A stretch of 64,000 nucleotides of DNA from G963665545 sp963665545 (GCA_963665545.2 CAXXKZ010000013.1:62001-126000), one strand, 5' to 3'. Numbered from the stretch's first letter, positions 28,606 to 38,348 are shown. Notes: generated by a model not told the origin, from the sequence alone. Numbers and translations: made by a program.

Positions 28606-30462
28606 ATGGCCCAAACGGAAATCCCAGTGCTTGCAAACCTCAGAAATATAGCCATTATTGCGCATGTTGATCATGGCAAAACCACACTGGTGGATCAGAT
28701 GCTGCAGCAATCCGGCACGCTCGGCGAGCGTGCCGGCAAACTCGAGCGCGTCATGGATTCCAACGAGTTGGAACGCGAACGGGGCATCACGATTCTGTCC
28801 AAGAATACCGCCATTACCTGGCACGACGGTGATACGGACTGGCGCATTAATATTGTCGACACACCGGGCCATGCCGATTTTGGCGGCGAAGTGGAGAGAA
28901 TACTCAGTATGGTGGATTCTGTGCTGTTGTTGGTCGACGCGGTCGATGGACCGATGCCACAAACCCGTTTTGTGACCCAAAAAGCCTTCGAGATGGGCTT
29001 CAAACCCATCGTTGTCATCAACAAGATTGACCGGGATGGTGCGCGGCCAGACTGGGTGCTCGACCAGACATTTGACCTGTTTGACCGACTTGGCGCCAAC
29101 GAGGAGCAGCTGGATTTTCCCGTCGTATACGCTTCTGCGCTGCTCGGCTATGCCAGTCTCAGGGACGACGCGACCGGCGGTGACATGCAACCCTTGTTTC
29201 AGGCCATTGTCGATGAGGTCAGCCCACCCGACGTCGATCCGGAAGGCGCATTTCAGATGCAAATCTCGTCGCTGGATTTCAGCACCTACGTGGGTGTGAT
29301 CGGTATTGGCCGAATTCAGCGCGGCCAGGTTCGTACCAATCAACCGATTGTCGTAGTCAATGCACAAGGTCATCAGCGCAATGCCCGGGTCCTGCAGGTG
29401 CTGGGCCTGCACGGGCTCGAAAGGACTGAAGTGCCGCAGGCACAAGCCGGCGACATCGTTGCTCTGAGCGGCATTGATGGGTTGGGCATTTCCGACACGC
29501 TTTGCGATCGCAATCAAGTTGAACCCCTGCCCCCGCTGACGGTGGACGAGCCCACCATAAGCATGACTTTCAGCGTCAACAAGTCGCCATTTGCAGGGCG
29601 TGACGGCAAGTACCTCACCAGCCGCCAGCTCAGGGAAAGATTGTTTCGCGAAGCCAGTCACAACGTTGCGCTGCGGGTTGAAGAGACGGTCGATCCGGAG
29701 AAATTCAAGATCTCTGGCCGCGGCGAATTGCACCTGTCCATTCTGATCGAGACCATGCGCCGTGAAGGCTACGAAATGGCGATCTCCAGGCCCGAGGTCA
29801 TCCTCCACGACAATGACGGGGAAGTGACCGAGCCCTACGAACAATTGGTCGTGGATCTGGAAGTCGACTACCAGGGCGCTGTCATGGAGCGCCTCGGGCA
29901 ACGTCGCGCTGAACTCGAAAATATGCAGCTCGACGGAAAAGGCCGTGTCAGGCTGGACTATTTGATTCCCGCACGGGGGCTGATCGGATTTCAGACTGAA
30001 TTCAGAACCCTGACCGCAGGCACCGGCCTGATGTTTCATGTGTTTGAGCGTTACGGGCCTTATCGGCCGGGGTCGATCAGCCGGCGCAACAGCGGCGTTC
30101 TGATCTCCAAGGAAACGGGCAAAGCCGTCGCCTATGCCCTGTTCAACCTACAGGAGCGCGGACGCATGGTGGTCGAACCCGGCGTCGAGGTCTACACCGG
30201 GCAAATTATCGGCATTCACCGACGGTCGAATGACTTGACGGTCAATCCGATGAAAACCAAGCAACTCACCAACATCCGGACCGTCCTTAAAGACGACAAT
30301 GTCCAATTGGCGGCGGTCCAGAATATGACGCTGGAGCAATCTCTGGAATTCATCCAGGACGACGAACTGGTGGAAGTCACACCCGCGGCCATCCGCCTGC
30401 GCAAGAAATATCTGCTCGAGCATGAGAGAAAAAGAGCGCAAAGAAGTCAGCCCGCGCAATAG
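28606..30462 (+). CDS. typA: Ribosome-associated GTPase BipA/TypA
   Basis: Translational GTPase (618 residues) involved in 50S assembly and stress growth. G1 is AHVDHGKTT (about 19-27), switch I ERERGITI, G3 DTPGHADFGG, G4 NKIDRDGARPDWV. Domains resembling EF-G II, III and V follow, with the BipA-specific C-terminal region from about 480 (ERYGPYRPGSISRRNSG). The gene starts 21 bases after pdxB. Downstream, 24 bases past the stop, lies a dispersed repeat copy. Confidence 0.97.
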   Translation: MAQTEIPVLANLRNIAIIAHVDHGKTTLVDQMLQQSGTLGERAGKLERVMDSNELERERGITILSKNTAITWHDGDTDWRINIVDTPGHADFGGEVERILSMVDSVLLLVDAVDGPMPQTRFVTQKAFEMGFKPIVVINKIDRDGARPDWVLDQTFDLFDRLGANEEQLDFPVVYASALLGYASLRDDATGGDMQPLFQAIVDEVSPPDVDPEGAFQMQISSLDFSTYVGVIGIGRIQRGQVRTNQPIVVVNAQGHQRNARVLQVLGLHGLERTEVPQAQAGDIVALSGIDGLGISDTLCDRNQVEPLPPLTVDEPTISMTFSVNKSPFAGRDGKYLTSRQLRERLFREASHNVALRVEETVDPEKFKISGRGELHLSILIETMRREGYEMAISRPEVILHDNDGEVTEPYEQLVVDLEVDYQGAVMERLGQRRAELENMQLDGKGRVRLDYLIPARGLIGFQTEFRTLTAGTGLMFHVFERYGPYRPGSISRRNSGVLISKETGKAVAYALFNLQERGRMVVEPGVEVYTGQIIGIHRRSNDLTVNPMKTKQLTNIRTVLKDDNVQLAAVQNMTLEQSLEFIQDDELVEVTPAAIRLRKKYLLEHERKRAQRSQPAQ

Positions 30463-30485
30463 CCTGTAAAGCGGTCAGCTTATGA

Positions 30486-30536
30486 GGAGTCTCGCGCGAC
30501 TTGCCCAACCGGGGCCGGCGGGTCGCCTACGGCTCC
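30486..30536 (+). repeat. Dispersed repeat copy flanking the amidohydrolase gene (left)
   Basis: Starts with GGAGTCTCGC and ends with ggctcc. A second copy at 32394-32449 matches along the whole length except a 5-base difference and a few substitutions. The stop codon and the last few residues of the amidohydrolase gene (30527 onward) lie inside this repeat. Confidence 0.8.
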
Positions 30537-32278
30537 GACGAGGATTGCTGTGCCCAATGAAGAACGTCAAGACTGCCATGCACGGCCTGGCCTTCGAGTA
30601 GCGTCAATAGCACCTGCGTCTCTGAGATGTCCGCAAGCTCAATGTCAAACAGATTCTGATCGAGAACGATCAGGTCGGCATACTTCCCAGCTTCAATTGA
30701 GCCGGTGTCCTGCTCGTGTTTATTGACGAAAGCGGCATTAATTGTGAACGCGGCTATCGCGGACTTGAGGTCAATCCGCTCCTGTGGCAGGAATACCGGA
30801 ATCGAATCATCGTCGGCTCCCATCCGCGTTACCGCCGTTTCAATTTGCGGAAAAGGATTCGCGGTAGAAACCGACCAGTCGCTGCCGAATGCGATCATGC
30901 CGCCAGCCTTCTGTATGGACCCGATTGGATACAAGCCGCGCGCCCGTTCCTCGCCAATGAACGGTATCGTCAACTGGGTGATATATTCGTCCGCGTACGC
31001 CCACAATGGCTGGAAGTTTGCGACCACATCGAGTGCTTTGAAGCGAGGAATATCGTCAGGGTCGATCAGTTCCAGATGGGAAATGTGATGACGATGCCCA
31101 AGCTGGCCATTCTGGATCAAGGCCTCTTCAACAGCGTCAAGCGACTGGCGGACGGCGGCATCACCAATCGCATGGAAGTGAATCTGAAATCCCTCGGCAT
31201 CAAGCGCCGTGACGGCCCGTTTCAATAATTCCGGCTCGACCATCGGAATGCCACGCGTACCGCTCGGCACAAGGTAGGGCTCAAGCATCGCAGCGGTGTA
31301 ATTTTCCATTACGCCATCCTGCATGATTTTGACCGTTGTCGGCCGCACGCGCCCGCCGCTATTAAACTTATTTCGCAGCCCCACCAATTCCACGATCTGC
31401 TCTACGCCCCGCTCTCTGTCCCACCACAGAGATGCAACGACTCGCAGCGTAATTTGCCCGAGTTGATCCAACGAATCGTAGGCTTCGAGATCCTCCCGAC
31501 CGACACTGGCATCTTGTATCGAAGTGATACCGTAACCATTGAGCAAGTCCATTGCGTATCGCAAACCTTCTTGACGTGTATCGAGCGTAGTAGGTGGAAT
31601 GTGCTGCGTGACCAGGCCCATCGCACCTTCCTGCAGGCTGCCGATCGTTTCTCCGGTCTTCGGGTCCCTGTCGATTCTGCCATCGATGGGGTCTGGGGTG
31701 TTGCGGTCGATTCCTGCAATTTCCAGCGCTTTGCTGTTTGCCCAACCGGTGTGGCCATCGGTCGAAGTCAGGAACACGGGTCGGTCTGGCACGATTTCAT
31801 CGATAATGCTGCGATTGGGTCTGGCGCCCGGCCCAAAAACGTCCATTGTCCATCCGCCTCCCAGCACCCAGGGCACGTCAGGATTCTCGGCCGCATATTT
31901 CGCGATGGCCAAGCGGTACTCTGGCAGCCCCGCCAGTCCGTGGAGGTCGCACGCCAAAGCTTCAACGCCTCCAAAGGTCGGGTGAATGTGTATATCCTGA
32001 AAGCCGGGCAGCACCATTCGGCCACCCAGATCGATCACGGTCGTGCCTGGACCAATGTGTTGGCTCGCGCCATCGTCGGAGCCAACATAATTGATGCGAC
32101 CATTTGTGACCGCGAGCGCCTCGGCCCAGGACCGAGTCCCGTCGACGGTGTAGATTTTTCCGTTTCTGAAGACGGTGTCGGCGCCGACCTGGGCATCGGA
32201 TGACTCGGGCTGGTTGCACGACGTTGTTAGCGCAAATACAGCGCAAGGAAGAAATAACCGGCGAATACGATCGTTCAT
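30527..32278 (-). CDS. Amidohydrolase family protein (YtcJ-like), exported
   Basis: Metal-dependent hydrolase of the amidohydrolase-3 type (583 residues). Metal ligands are predicted at H97 and H99 (QDIHIHPTF), in FHAIGDAAV and HRHHISHLEL, and the catalytic aspartate in GSDWSVSTANPF. The N-terminus is a signal peptide ending near TTSC-21, an imperfect lipobox, so it may be a lipoprotein. Substrate is unknown. It is flanked by copies of a dispersed repeat, and its final residues (SSSEP) are encoded by the left copy. The original C-terminus may therefore have been replaced. Confidence 0.88.
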   Translation of the reverse strand: MNDRIRRLFLPCAVFALTTSCNQPESSDAQVGADTVFRNGKIYTVDGTRSWAEALAVTNGRINYVGSDDGASQHIGPGTTVIDLGGRMVLPGFQDIHIHPTFGGVEALACDLHGLAGLPEYRLAIAKYAAENPDVPWVLGGGWTMDVFGPGARPNRSIIDEIVPDRPVFLTSTDGHTGWANSKALEIAGIDRNTPDPIDGRIDRDPKTGETIGSLQEGAMGLVTQHIPPTTLDTRQEGLRYAMDLLNGYGITSIQDASVGREDLEAYDSLDQLGQITLRVVASLWWDRERGVEQIVELVGLRNKFNSGGRVRPTTVKIMQDGVMENYTAAMLEPYLVPSGTRGIPMVEPELLKRAVTALDAEGFQIHFHAIGDAAVRQSLDAVEEALIQNGQLGHRHHISHLELIDPDDIPRFKALDVVANFQPLWAYADEYITQLTIPFIGEERARGLYPIGSIQKAGGMIAFGSDWSVSTANPFPQIETAVTRMGADDDSIPVFLPQERIDLKSAIAAFTINAAFVNKHEQDTGSIEAGKYADLIVLDQNLFDIELADISETQVLLTLLEGQAVHGSLDVLHWAQQSSSEP

Positions 32279-32393
32279 AATGGAAAACCCCAGGCAGCTA
32301 CGCCTTTGATTATATTGGATTACGGACTTTGCATGGCGCCTGCTCAGCCAGTATGAATTGTCATTAGTGGCTTTTAGGCGGGTGCGAACTTAA

Positions 32394-32449
32394 GGAGTCT
32401 CGCTTTGCTCGACTTACCCAACAGGGGCCGGCGGGTCGCCTCCGGCTCC
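32394..32449 (+). repeat. Dispersed repeat copy flanking the amidohydrolase gene (right)
   Basis: Direct-orientation partner of 30486-30536. It has GGAGTCTCGC at 32394-32403, then gacttacccaaca and ggggccggcgggtcgcct before ggctcc. It lies between the divergent amidohydrolase and serine hydrolase genes. Confidence 0.8.
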
Positions 32450-32560
32450 TTCGTCTTCGGGTCGCGGGTTGTTTGTACGTCCTATCCACTGTATGCCGCT
32501 TCGATGGCGGTAATGTCTAGACTGACATGGCTTTTACAGCCCCATCCGGAGGAACAAGAA

Positions 32561-34195
32561 GTGGGCACAATCGCACTTGAGAGCACACTATGTAAATCAC
32601 TGATCTGCCTGTTGATGGTCTTAGCACTTGCCTTTGCTACACGTGGGGGCCTGGCTGATGACAGCGTTCTGGACAGTAAGATCGAAGCAATAATGGACAG
32701 TTGGGAGACACCCGGCATTGCCATTGCCGTGGTGAAAGATGATCAACTCATTGAGGCGCGCGGCTACGGCGTTCGCGAACTCGGCGGCAACGATAAAGTC
32801 GATGAACAGACGATTTTTGGCATCGGTTCAATGTCGAAATCCTTCGCAACCGGCTCGGTTGCCCTTGTCATCGACGATGCCAAGGCCACCTGGGATGATC
32901 CGGTGGTCAAGCATCTACCCTGGTTTGAGCTCTATGATCCCTGGGTAACGGCACATGCCACACTGCGCGACTTCGCCAGCCATAAGTTGGGTACCGATTC
33001 GACTTTCGTGTGGGGGCCGCGGACCTGGGATCGCCGTGAAATAGTTCGCCGTGCTCGCCATATCAAGCCCCTCATCGATTTTCGGCAGGGCTTCGTTTAT
33101 GCCAACGTTACGATGATGACTCTGGGCGAAGTGGTCGAAGCGGCAACTGGCCTGAGTTGGGAACATTTTGTACAGTCGCGAATCTTCAACCCTCTGGGCA
33201 TGAAGCGATCCTTCACGATTGACAGCCAATACGTCGAGGCGCGCCATATGGCGCCCTGCTGGGTGTGTGAGCCTCCGGCAGGTGCAATCCTGGGCAAAGG
33301 CGCACTCAAGGAAGGTTTCAGCAACGTCGCATCACCTCACGGTTACGCAGGTGGAAAAAAAGTGCAGCTTCATCCCTGGCGATATGACTCATCCGGTCCG
33401 GCAGGCTCGATTGCCTCCACTGTCACGGACGTTGCCCAATGGCTACGCTTGCACATCAACCAGGGCGTCTACAACGGCAACCGCATCATGAGCGAAGCGC
33501 AAATGTGGCAGATTCACAAACCCCAGAACGCCATCCCCGGGGCTTTGCCCAATCGGGACAATCCTCCCGCATTCTTCGCGCAGGGCTTCGAGCTTGACAG
33601 CTATGGTTTCGGTTGGTGGGTGCGCCAATACCGGGGCCATACCTACAACGTTCATGGTGGCGGACAAGTCGGCTACGGCACGCTGATGGCGTATGTGCCG
33701 GAAGCAAAACTCGGTGTGGTCGTCATGCAGAATCTAAATTGGCGTGAGAGCTTCGCCTATGCGGTGATTCTGCGCACGCTGGTTGACCACCATCTCGGAT
33801 TGCCCGCCATGGACTGGAACGCGATGGCCCACGAGAACCGCGATCGCGCAGTTACTGCCGCCGACACCCGCGACGAACTTTTTCAGCAGTGGATCGACTC
33901 GGCCGAAGCGCCATCGCTAGCGCTGGCAAATTTCGCCGGTAGCTATGAAAGCGAATTACTTGGCCCCTTTACGGTGACAGAGCATGCCGGCGGGTTGACA
34001 GCAACGTTCGATCCCCTGGCCAGGGCCAATCTGGAGCATCTGGGGCACAATCGTTTTCTGGGTACTTTTCGGGACCCGATGGTTTGGAAAATAGGCATCC
34101 GATTTGAGCCTGATGCCGACGGCAGCGTTCGCCGGGGAACGTTGGGCGGCTTGGGTGGCATCAACATGGAATACCCGTTCGTTCGCGTCGAATAA
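32561..34195 (+). CDS. Exported serine hydrolase, class C beta-lactamase family
   Basis: Beta-lactamase/penicillin-binding-like hydrolase (544 residues). GTG 32561 is preceded by GGAGGA with 7 bases spacing. A longer frame runs back into the repeat and is unlikely. A signal peptide (about 10-32, ending GLA) precedes the catalytic domain. Motifs are SxxK S90-MS-K93 in GSMSKSF, the tyrosine motif Y180-A-N, and H365-G-G in VHGGGQVGYG. The C-terminal 110 residues resemble the lipocalin-like tail common in these proteins. The family includes esterases and D-peptidases as well as lactamases, so the substrate is open. Confidence 0.9.
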   Translation: MGTIALESTLCKSLICLLMVLALAFATRGGLADDSVLDSKIEAIMDSWETPGIAIAVVKDDQLIEARGYGVRELGGNDKVDEQTIFGIGSMSKSFATGSVALVIDDAKATWDDPVVKHLPWFELYDPWVTAHATLRDFASHKLGTDSTFVWGPRTWDRREIVRRARHIKPLIDFRQGFVYANVTMMTLGEVVEAATGLSWEHFVQSRIFNPLGMKRSFTIDSQYVEARHMAPCWVCEPPAGAILGKGALKEGFSNVASPHGYAGGKKVQLHPWRYDSSGPAGSIASTVTDVAQWLRLHINQGVYNGNRIMSEAQMWQIHKPQNAIPGALPNRDNPPAFFAQGFELDSYGFGWWVRQYRGHTYNVHGGGQVGYGTLMAYVPEAKLGVVVMQNLNWRESFAYAVILRTLVDHHLGLPAMDWNAMAHENRDRAVTAADTRDELFQQWIDSAEAPSLALANFAGSYESELLGPFTVTEHAGGLTATFDPLARANLEHLGHNRFLGTFRDPMVWKIGIRFEPDADGSVRRGTLGGLGGINMEYPFVRVE

Positions 34196-34266
34196 GCGTG
34201 CACCAACTCACGCGCAATTAATTTTCGCCTGGAGGATAATGTGCCCTATTGCGAGATGCGGGTTAA

Positions 34267-36198
34267 TTAGCGATCTATAAACAGCCTCTTGCCCAACCAG
34301 CCCTCCAGGCGGGCCTGCTGTCTGCGGCCGATCTTGCCGTCCGATGTGATCAGGTAGTCGCTGGGTACTGCGTAGCCGACTGTTGCCTGAATCTCGCGAA
34401 CCCGCGACTGCCGCGAAATGGTCAGCGCCACCACTTCTTCGTTCTCGAGGCGGGAAAGCATGTTCCGAATATTATTTTGGTCCACACGGTAACCATTGAT
34501 GGCAATCACCTCGTCGCCGGGCAACAACCCGGCAGCGGCACCGGGACCACCGTGGATGACTTCATTAATCAGCAACCTGGGCTGATCTTTCTGCCAGGTC
34601 ACTCCCAGGCCGGCTGGCGGCTCCACATCGCCGTCGCCAAGCACCACCAGACCCGGCGTGCGGTCCAACCGCAGCCCGTACCATTCCAAAGCGCCATCAA
34701 TATCCGGGTCTGCAGTGGTGGCAAGGATCGAATTTGCCAGGGCCAAGGCCCGGGGCCCTGATACAGACTCCACCAACTGCTCGAAGGCGCCGGGTGGATA
34801 GCCTGATGCAATGATTCCGCCCGGACCATAGCGTTGATACATCGCGATCATGACGTCATCGAGACTTTTTTTACCGTTTGTCTCGCGACGGATTTCAGTA
34901 TCCATTACCAGACCGATCAATGCGCCTTTTCGATAGTAACTTGTGGTGGAGTTTACGTTGTTCGCGTCCGGCGCATAGTGCTTGATCCAGGCGTCAAAGG
35001 AAGCCAGTTCGGCCGATCTTACGTTGCGCCCCGATGTAATCTCGTACTGTTGTATTTCCTTTGCCAATAGCAGCAGCAACTCTTCGACACCAATCACACC
35101 GGAGCGGAAAAGCAGCATATTGTCGTAGTAACTGGTGAGGCCCTCGGCCAGCCACAATTCACGGGTGTATACCTCGTTTTCGTAATCGTATCGGGCCAGA
35201 GCCTCCGGTCGCATACGCCGAACATTCCACGCATGAAAGAATTCATGCGACATCAGGGCCAGCCACTTGATATAGTCGCCCCGGTTACGCGTTTGCCAAG
35301 GGCTCGCGGTAGTTACGCTGCTGTGGTCGTGCTCCAGACCTCCGCTTCCACCATTGAGCACGTTGATAAAATAGTAATCCCGCTCAAATGGCTGGACCTG
35401 CCAGAAATCGATATGCGCCTGCACCACCGCTGCCAGGTCCTCAGCCGATTTGGGACCATCCCACATTCGATTCTCTCCCTGATTAACGAGGTGGAAAATC
35501 GCGCCCTCGACTGTGAACTCATGGCTTACGTGATTTCCCAGCAAAATCGGACTGTCGGCGAGTTCATCAAAATCGCGTGCCTGGAAAATGGCCACGGCGC
35601 TTCCAGTCGGATTATTCATCGACGGCAGACTGGTCGAGGCATCATGCCAATCTTCCGGCAGCTCGACGCGAAGATCCTGCGGAATACTCAGAGACAGGTC
35701 CGTGTAAAAAAACAGCCCCACGGGATTGAGCAAGGCAAAGTCCTTTTCCACCCAGTTGGTGCTCACGGACAATTCCCCAGCCCAACTTTCATAACTGACC
35801 ACGAAAGCCTGGTTAATGTCATGTTCGACTTGCCACCGATTCTTGGTCAGTTTTTCCACGCCCAGCGGCGCACCTTCGAGCGTCCTGGCAAACAGGTTTT
35901 CTAAGTTTCCAGCGTAATTTCGAATCTGGTAGGAACCCGGGCTCCAGTTAGGCATGACGATGACCGAACGCCGGCCCGATGACGGGAATATGGATTGCAC
36001 GCTGACATACTGCATCGCCCGCCTTGGGAAACTGATGGTGTGGCGCACTGCAACCGGGGGCGCGTCCAATGTCGTTGAAGAAATGCGTTGCGCATTTGCA
36101 GACTGAGCCAAAGCACTTTGGGACATTACAAATGCCGCTGCCAGGGCAACCAGGCAATACCAGGCGGGGCTACGAAATGTCAGTCGGAGCTTAATCAC
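34267..36198 (-). CDS. Exported M61-family metallopeptidase with PDZ domain
   Basis: Glycyl-aminopeptidase-type peptidase (643 residues from GTG 36198). The frame stays open upstream into aroG, but the signal peptide (about 10-31, ending ALA-Q) fixes the start. The zinc site is H318-E-F-F-H322 in MSHEFFHAWNVRRMRP, with glutamate E352 in LWLAEGLTSYYDN. Residues from about 535 form a PDZ domain (GVTW, GGPGAAAGLLPGDEVIAING). It ends close to, and convergent with, the serine hydrolase gene. Together with its two neighbours it suggests periplasmic peptide or amide processing. Confidence 0.9.
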   Translation of the reverse strand: MIKLRLTFRSPAWYCLVALAAAFVMSQSALAQSANAQRISSTTLDAPPVAVRHTISFPRRAMQYVSVQSIFPSSGRRSVIVMPNWSPGSYQIRNYAGNLENLFARTLEGAPLGVEKLTKNRWQVEHDINQAFVVSYESWAGELSVSTNWVEKDFALLNPVGLFFYTDLSLSIPQDLRVELPEDWHDASTSLPSMNNPTGSAVAIFQARDFDELADSPILLGNHVSHEFTVEGAIFHLVNQGENRMWDGPKSAEDLAAVVQAHIDFWQVQPFERDYYFINVLNGGSGGLEHDHSSVTTASPWQTRNRGDYIKWLALMSHEFFHAWNVRRMRPEALARYDYENEVYTRELWLAEGLTSYYDNMLLFRSGVIGVEELLLLLAKEIQQYEITSGRNVRSAELASFDAWIKHYAPDANNVNSTTSYYRKGALIGLVMDTEIRRETNGKKSLDDVMIAMYQRYGPGGIIASGYPPGAFEQLVESVSGPRALALANSILATTADPDIDGALEWYGLRLDRTPGLVVLGDGDVEPPAGLGVTWQKDQPRLLINEVIHGGPGAAAGLLPGDEVIAINGYRVDQNNIRNMLSRLENEEVVALTISRQSRVREIQATVGYAVPSDYLITSDGKIGRRQQARLEGWLGKRLFIDR

Positions 36199-36263
36199 AA
36201 TCTTGCGTAACCGGCAATACCGTTCGTTCGATCTGGCGAACAGCGCACGACAATGGCGGCGTC

Positions 36264-37640
36264 CTAGGCTCTGCCCTGCTTGCGCACTACTAACATGGCA
36301 AGCTCCAAGGACTGCTCGTAGTTGAGGCGGGGATCCACAGTGGTTTTGTAAGCCCGGCTCAGGTCCGCATCCATCAGATCTCTTGCCCCGCCGGTGCATT
36401 CGGTCACATTTTCGCCGGTCAGCTCAAGGTGCACGCCACCCAGGCGCGACTGGCAGGCTTCATGGATGTCAAAAGCCAGGTCCATCTCCCGCATAATGTT
36501 GCGAAAGCGGCGGGTCTTGATGCCGCTGGATGTCGACTCGGTATTGCCGTGCATCGGATCGCAGATCCACAAAACCGGCGAACCCGAATCCTGCAAGGCG
36601 CTAATCAATGAAGGTAGTTTCTCTTCGATATGATCCGCCCCCATGCGGTGAATGAGAACGATCCGTCCTGCTTCCCGCGCCGGGTTGAGCACATGCAGCA
36701 GCTCCGAGAGCCATTCCCGGGTCATTCCGGGCCCGACCTTGATTCCGATCGGGTTGCGAATGCCGCGGAAGTACTCGACATGCGCGCCGTCCAGTGCGGC
36801 GGTACGCATTCCGATCCAGGGAAAATGCGTCGACAGGTTGAACCAGCCCCATTGTCGCGGCACTTCGCGAGTGAGTTCCTGCTCATAGTGAAGGTGCAGC
36901 GCCTCGTGTGAGGTGTAGAAATCAACGCGCCTGAAGCTGCCTACCTTGCGGCCAGTGACCGTTTCCATAAAGCGCACCGACTGACCAATATTGCTGGCAA
37001 GACTATGAAATTCGTCCGCCAGTGGCGAGTGCTCTACCCAACTCAGATCCCAGTATTCTGGATGGTGCAGATCGGCAAAACCACCGTCAATCAGACCGCG
37101 CACGAAATTCATTGTCAGAGACGAACAGGCGTGCGCTTCGATGAGGCGATCAGGATTTGGGGTCCTGGCGGCCTCGGTGAATTCGATCGAATTCACCAGG
37201 TCGCCCCGATAACTCGGCAACCTGACTTCACCCCTGGTCTCCCAATCGGACGAACGCGGCTTGGCGTACTGGCCGGCGAACCTGCCGATGCGCACGACGG
37301 GCATTTCCAGACCATGGATCAGAACCAGGCTCATTTGCAGAAGAACTTTAAGCCGGTTGGTAATCACCGGAGAGTTGCACTCGTCGAAATTCTCGGCGCA
37401 GTCACCACCTTGCAGAATGAAGCTGCGGCCAGCCTGGGCTTCACTGATCTGTTGCCGGAGCGAGATGATTTCCCAGGAGGTGACCAACGGCGGTAAAGTA
37501 CCCAGGCGCTGCAGCGCCTTGGTCAGTGCCGCGCTATCAGGATAGCTCGCCTGCTGTTCAACCGGGCGTTCCTGCCACGATGACGGACGCCAGTTTTCCG
37601 CAATGTTCACGCCCTGCACGGGTGGAGTGATTGGTTTCAT
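36264..37640 (-). CDS. 3-deoxy-7-phosphoheptulonate synthase, class II
   Basis: First enzyme of the shikimate pathway (458 residues from ATG 37640), of the plant-like class II family rather than the AroFGH type. Family blocks: RSFILQGGDCAENF, RIGRFAGQYAKPRS, LPSYRGDLVNS, YTSHEALHLHYEQ, STHFPWIGMRT, NPIGIKVGPGM, IHRMGADHIEEKLP, WICDPMHGNTE and LELTGENVTECTGG. A longer frame upstream overlaps the promoter side of dsbB and lacks family similarity. The stop lies 65 bases before the M61 gene. Confidence 0.95.
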   Translation of the reverse strand: MKPITPPVQGVNIAENWRPSSWQERPVEQQASYPDSAALTKALQRLGTLPPLVTSWEIISLRQQISEAQAGRSFILQGGDCAENFDECNSPVITNRLKVLLQMSLVLIHGLEMPVVRIGRFAGQYAKPRSSDWETRGEVRLPSYRGDLVNSIEFTEAARTPNPDRLIEAHACSSLTMNFVRGLIDGGFADLHHPEYWDLSWVEHSPLADEFHSLASNIGQSVRFMETVTGRKVGSFRRVDFYTSHEALHLHYEQELTREVPRQWGWFNLSTHFPWIGMRTAALDGAHVEYFRGIRNPIGIKVGPGMTREWLSELLHVLNPAREAGRIVLIHRMGADHIEEKLPSLISALQDSGSPVLWICDPMHGNTESTSSGIKTRRFRNIMREMDLAFDIHEACQSRLGGVHLELTGENVTECTGGARDLMDADLSRAYKTTVDPRLNYEQSLELAMLVVRKQGRA

Positions 37641-37660
37641 GCTACATCCAGTGAAGCTCT

Positions 37661-38155
37661 TCAGGCTTTGGTCTTGAAGGTGACAAGGAGCGTCATTATG
37701 GTCAGTCCTGCGTACCATATCAATGTCCATGCCGGCATGCTCAGACCGAGAAAGGTCCATGTGATCTCGGCGCATTCTCCCGAGCCGTAGAATACCTCCT
37801 GCAGCACCTCTGAATACGGCATGGTCTCGATCATGTAATTGAGCCCCATGCCACAGTCGGGAACCTGGTCAGGCGGTAGATTTTGCAACCACATATGTCG
37901 CCAGGCGAGGCCAGTACCAATGACGCCACCGGTCGACAACAGGGCCGCATAAGTCCACAACCCGGCCCTACCCGGATTGTGCATGGCGGCCACCAGCGCC
38001 ACCAGGCCCATCCACACGAATACCACGCGCTGAAATATGCACAGCGGACACGGGTCGAGAAACTCGACGTGCTGGACATAGAGGGCATAAGCAAGCAGGC
38101 CGGCACACATCAGGGCAACGGCCAGGTACCACATTCGCGGTTTCAGAATAATCAT
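37661..38155 (-). CDS. dsbB: Disulfide bond formation protein DsbB
   Basis: Inner-membrane quinone reductase (164 residues) that reoxidises DsbA. Four membrane helices are visible. The first periplasmic loop has C36-P-L-C39 in DPCPLCIFQRV, and the second carries C101 and C128, completing the disulfide relay. It lies 20 bases upstream of the DAHP synthase start, co-directional. No dsbA is nearby. Confidence 0.95.
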   Translation of the reverse strand: MIILKPRMWYLAVALMCAGLLAYALYVQHVEFLDPCPLCIFQRVVFVWMGLVALVAAMHNPGRAGLWTYAALLSTGGVIGTGLAWRHMWLQNLPPDQVPDCGMGLNYMIETMPYSEVLQEVFYGSGECAEITWTFLGLSMPAWTLIWYAGLTIMTLLVTFKTKA

Positions 38156-38284
38156 TTTTGTCCCACTCTCAATTCGTCACCGTGTGCCTGAACCGATGGC
38201 CCCGACTGCGATTGAGCCGTGACGGCGAAACAGACAAGGCGCTTGCCAATTGGTTCATTTATAATCACCGGTCCGAATCTGATC

Positions 38285-38332
38285 GTTCACATTATGATTC
38301 AGCCAGACAAGAATCATTCGCTCACATTATGA
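38285..38332. promoter_or_regulatory. Direct repeats upstream of hutU
   Basis: GTTCACATTATGA at 38285-38297 and GCTCACATTATGA at 38320-38332 differ at one base and are offset by 35 bases. A TATAAT lies at 38260-38265, with no clear -35 element. The pair is a candidate operator for hut control, but no known HutC or NtrC site is recognised. Confidence 0.35.
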
Positions 38333-38348
38333 CCGGAGTAGCAGAATA

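Noticed and set aside
28549..30039. 496-residue open frame antisense to typA
   Set aside because: It lies opposite a clear BipA/TypA gene in high-GC DNA; composition and lack of motifs mark it as a shadow.
32405..32560. N-terminal extension of the serine hydrolase
   Set aside because: The frame runs through a dispersed repeat and lacks a ribosome site, whereas GTG 32561 has GGAGGA in place and starts a good signal peptide.
36199..36399. N-terminal extension of the M61 peptidase overlapping the DAHP synthase gene
   Set aside because: It would bury the signal peptide about 70 residues inside the protein; the GTG at 36198 gives a normal export signal.
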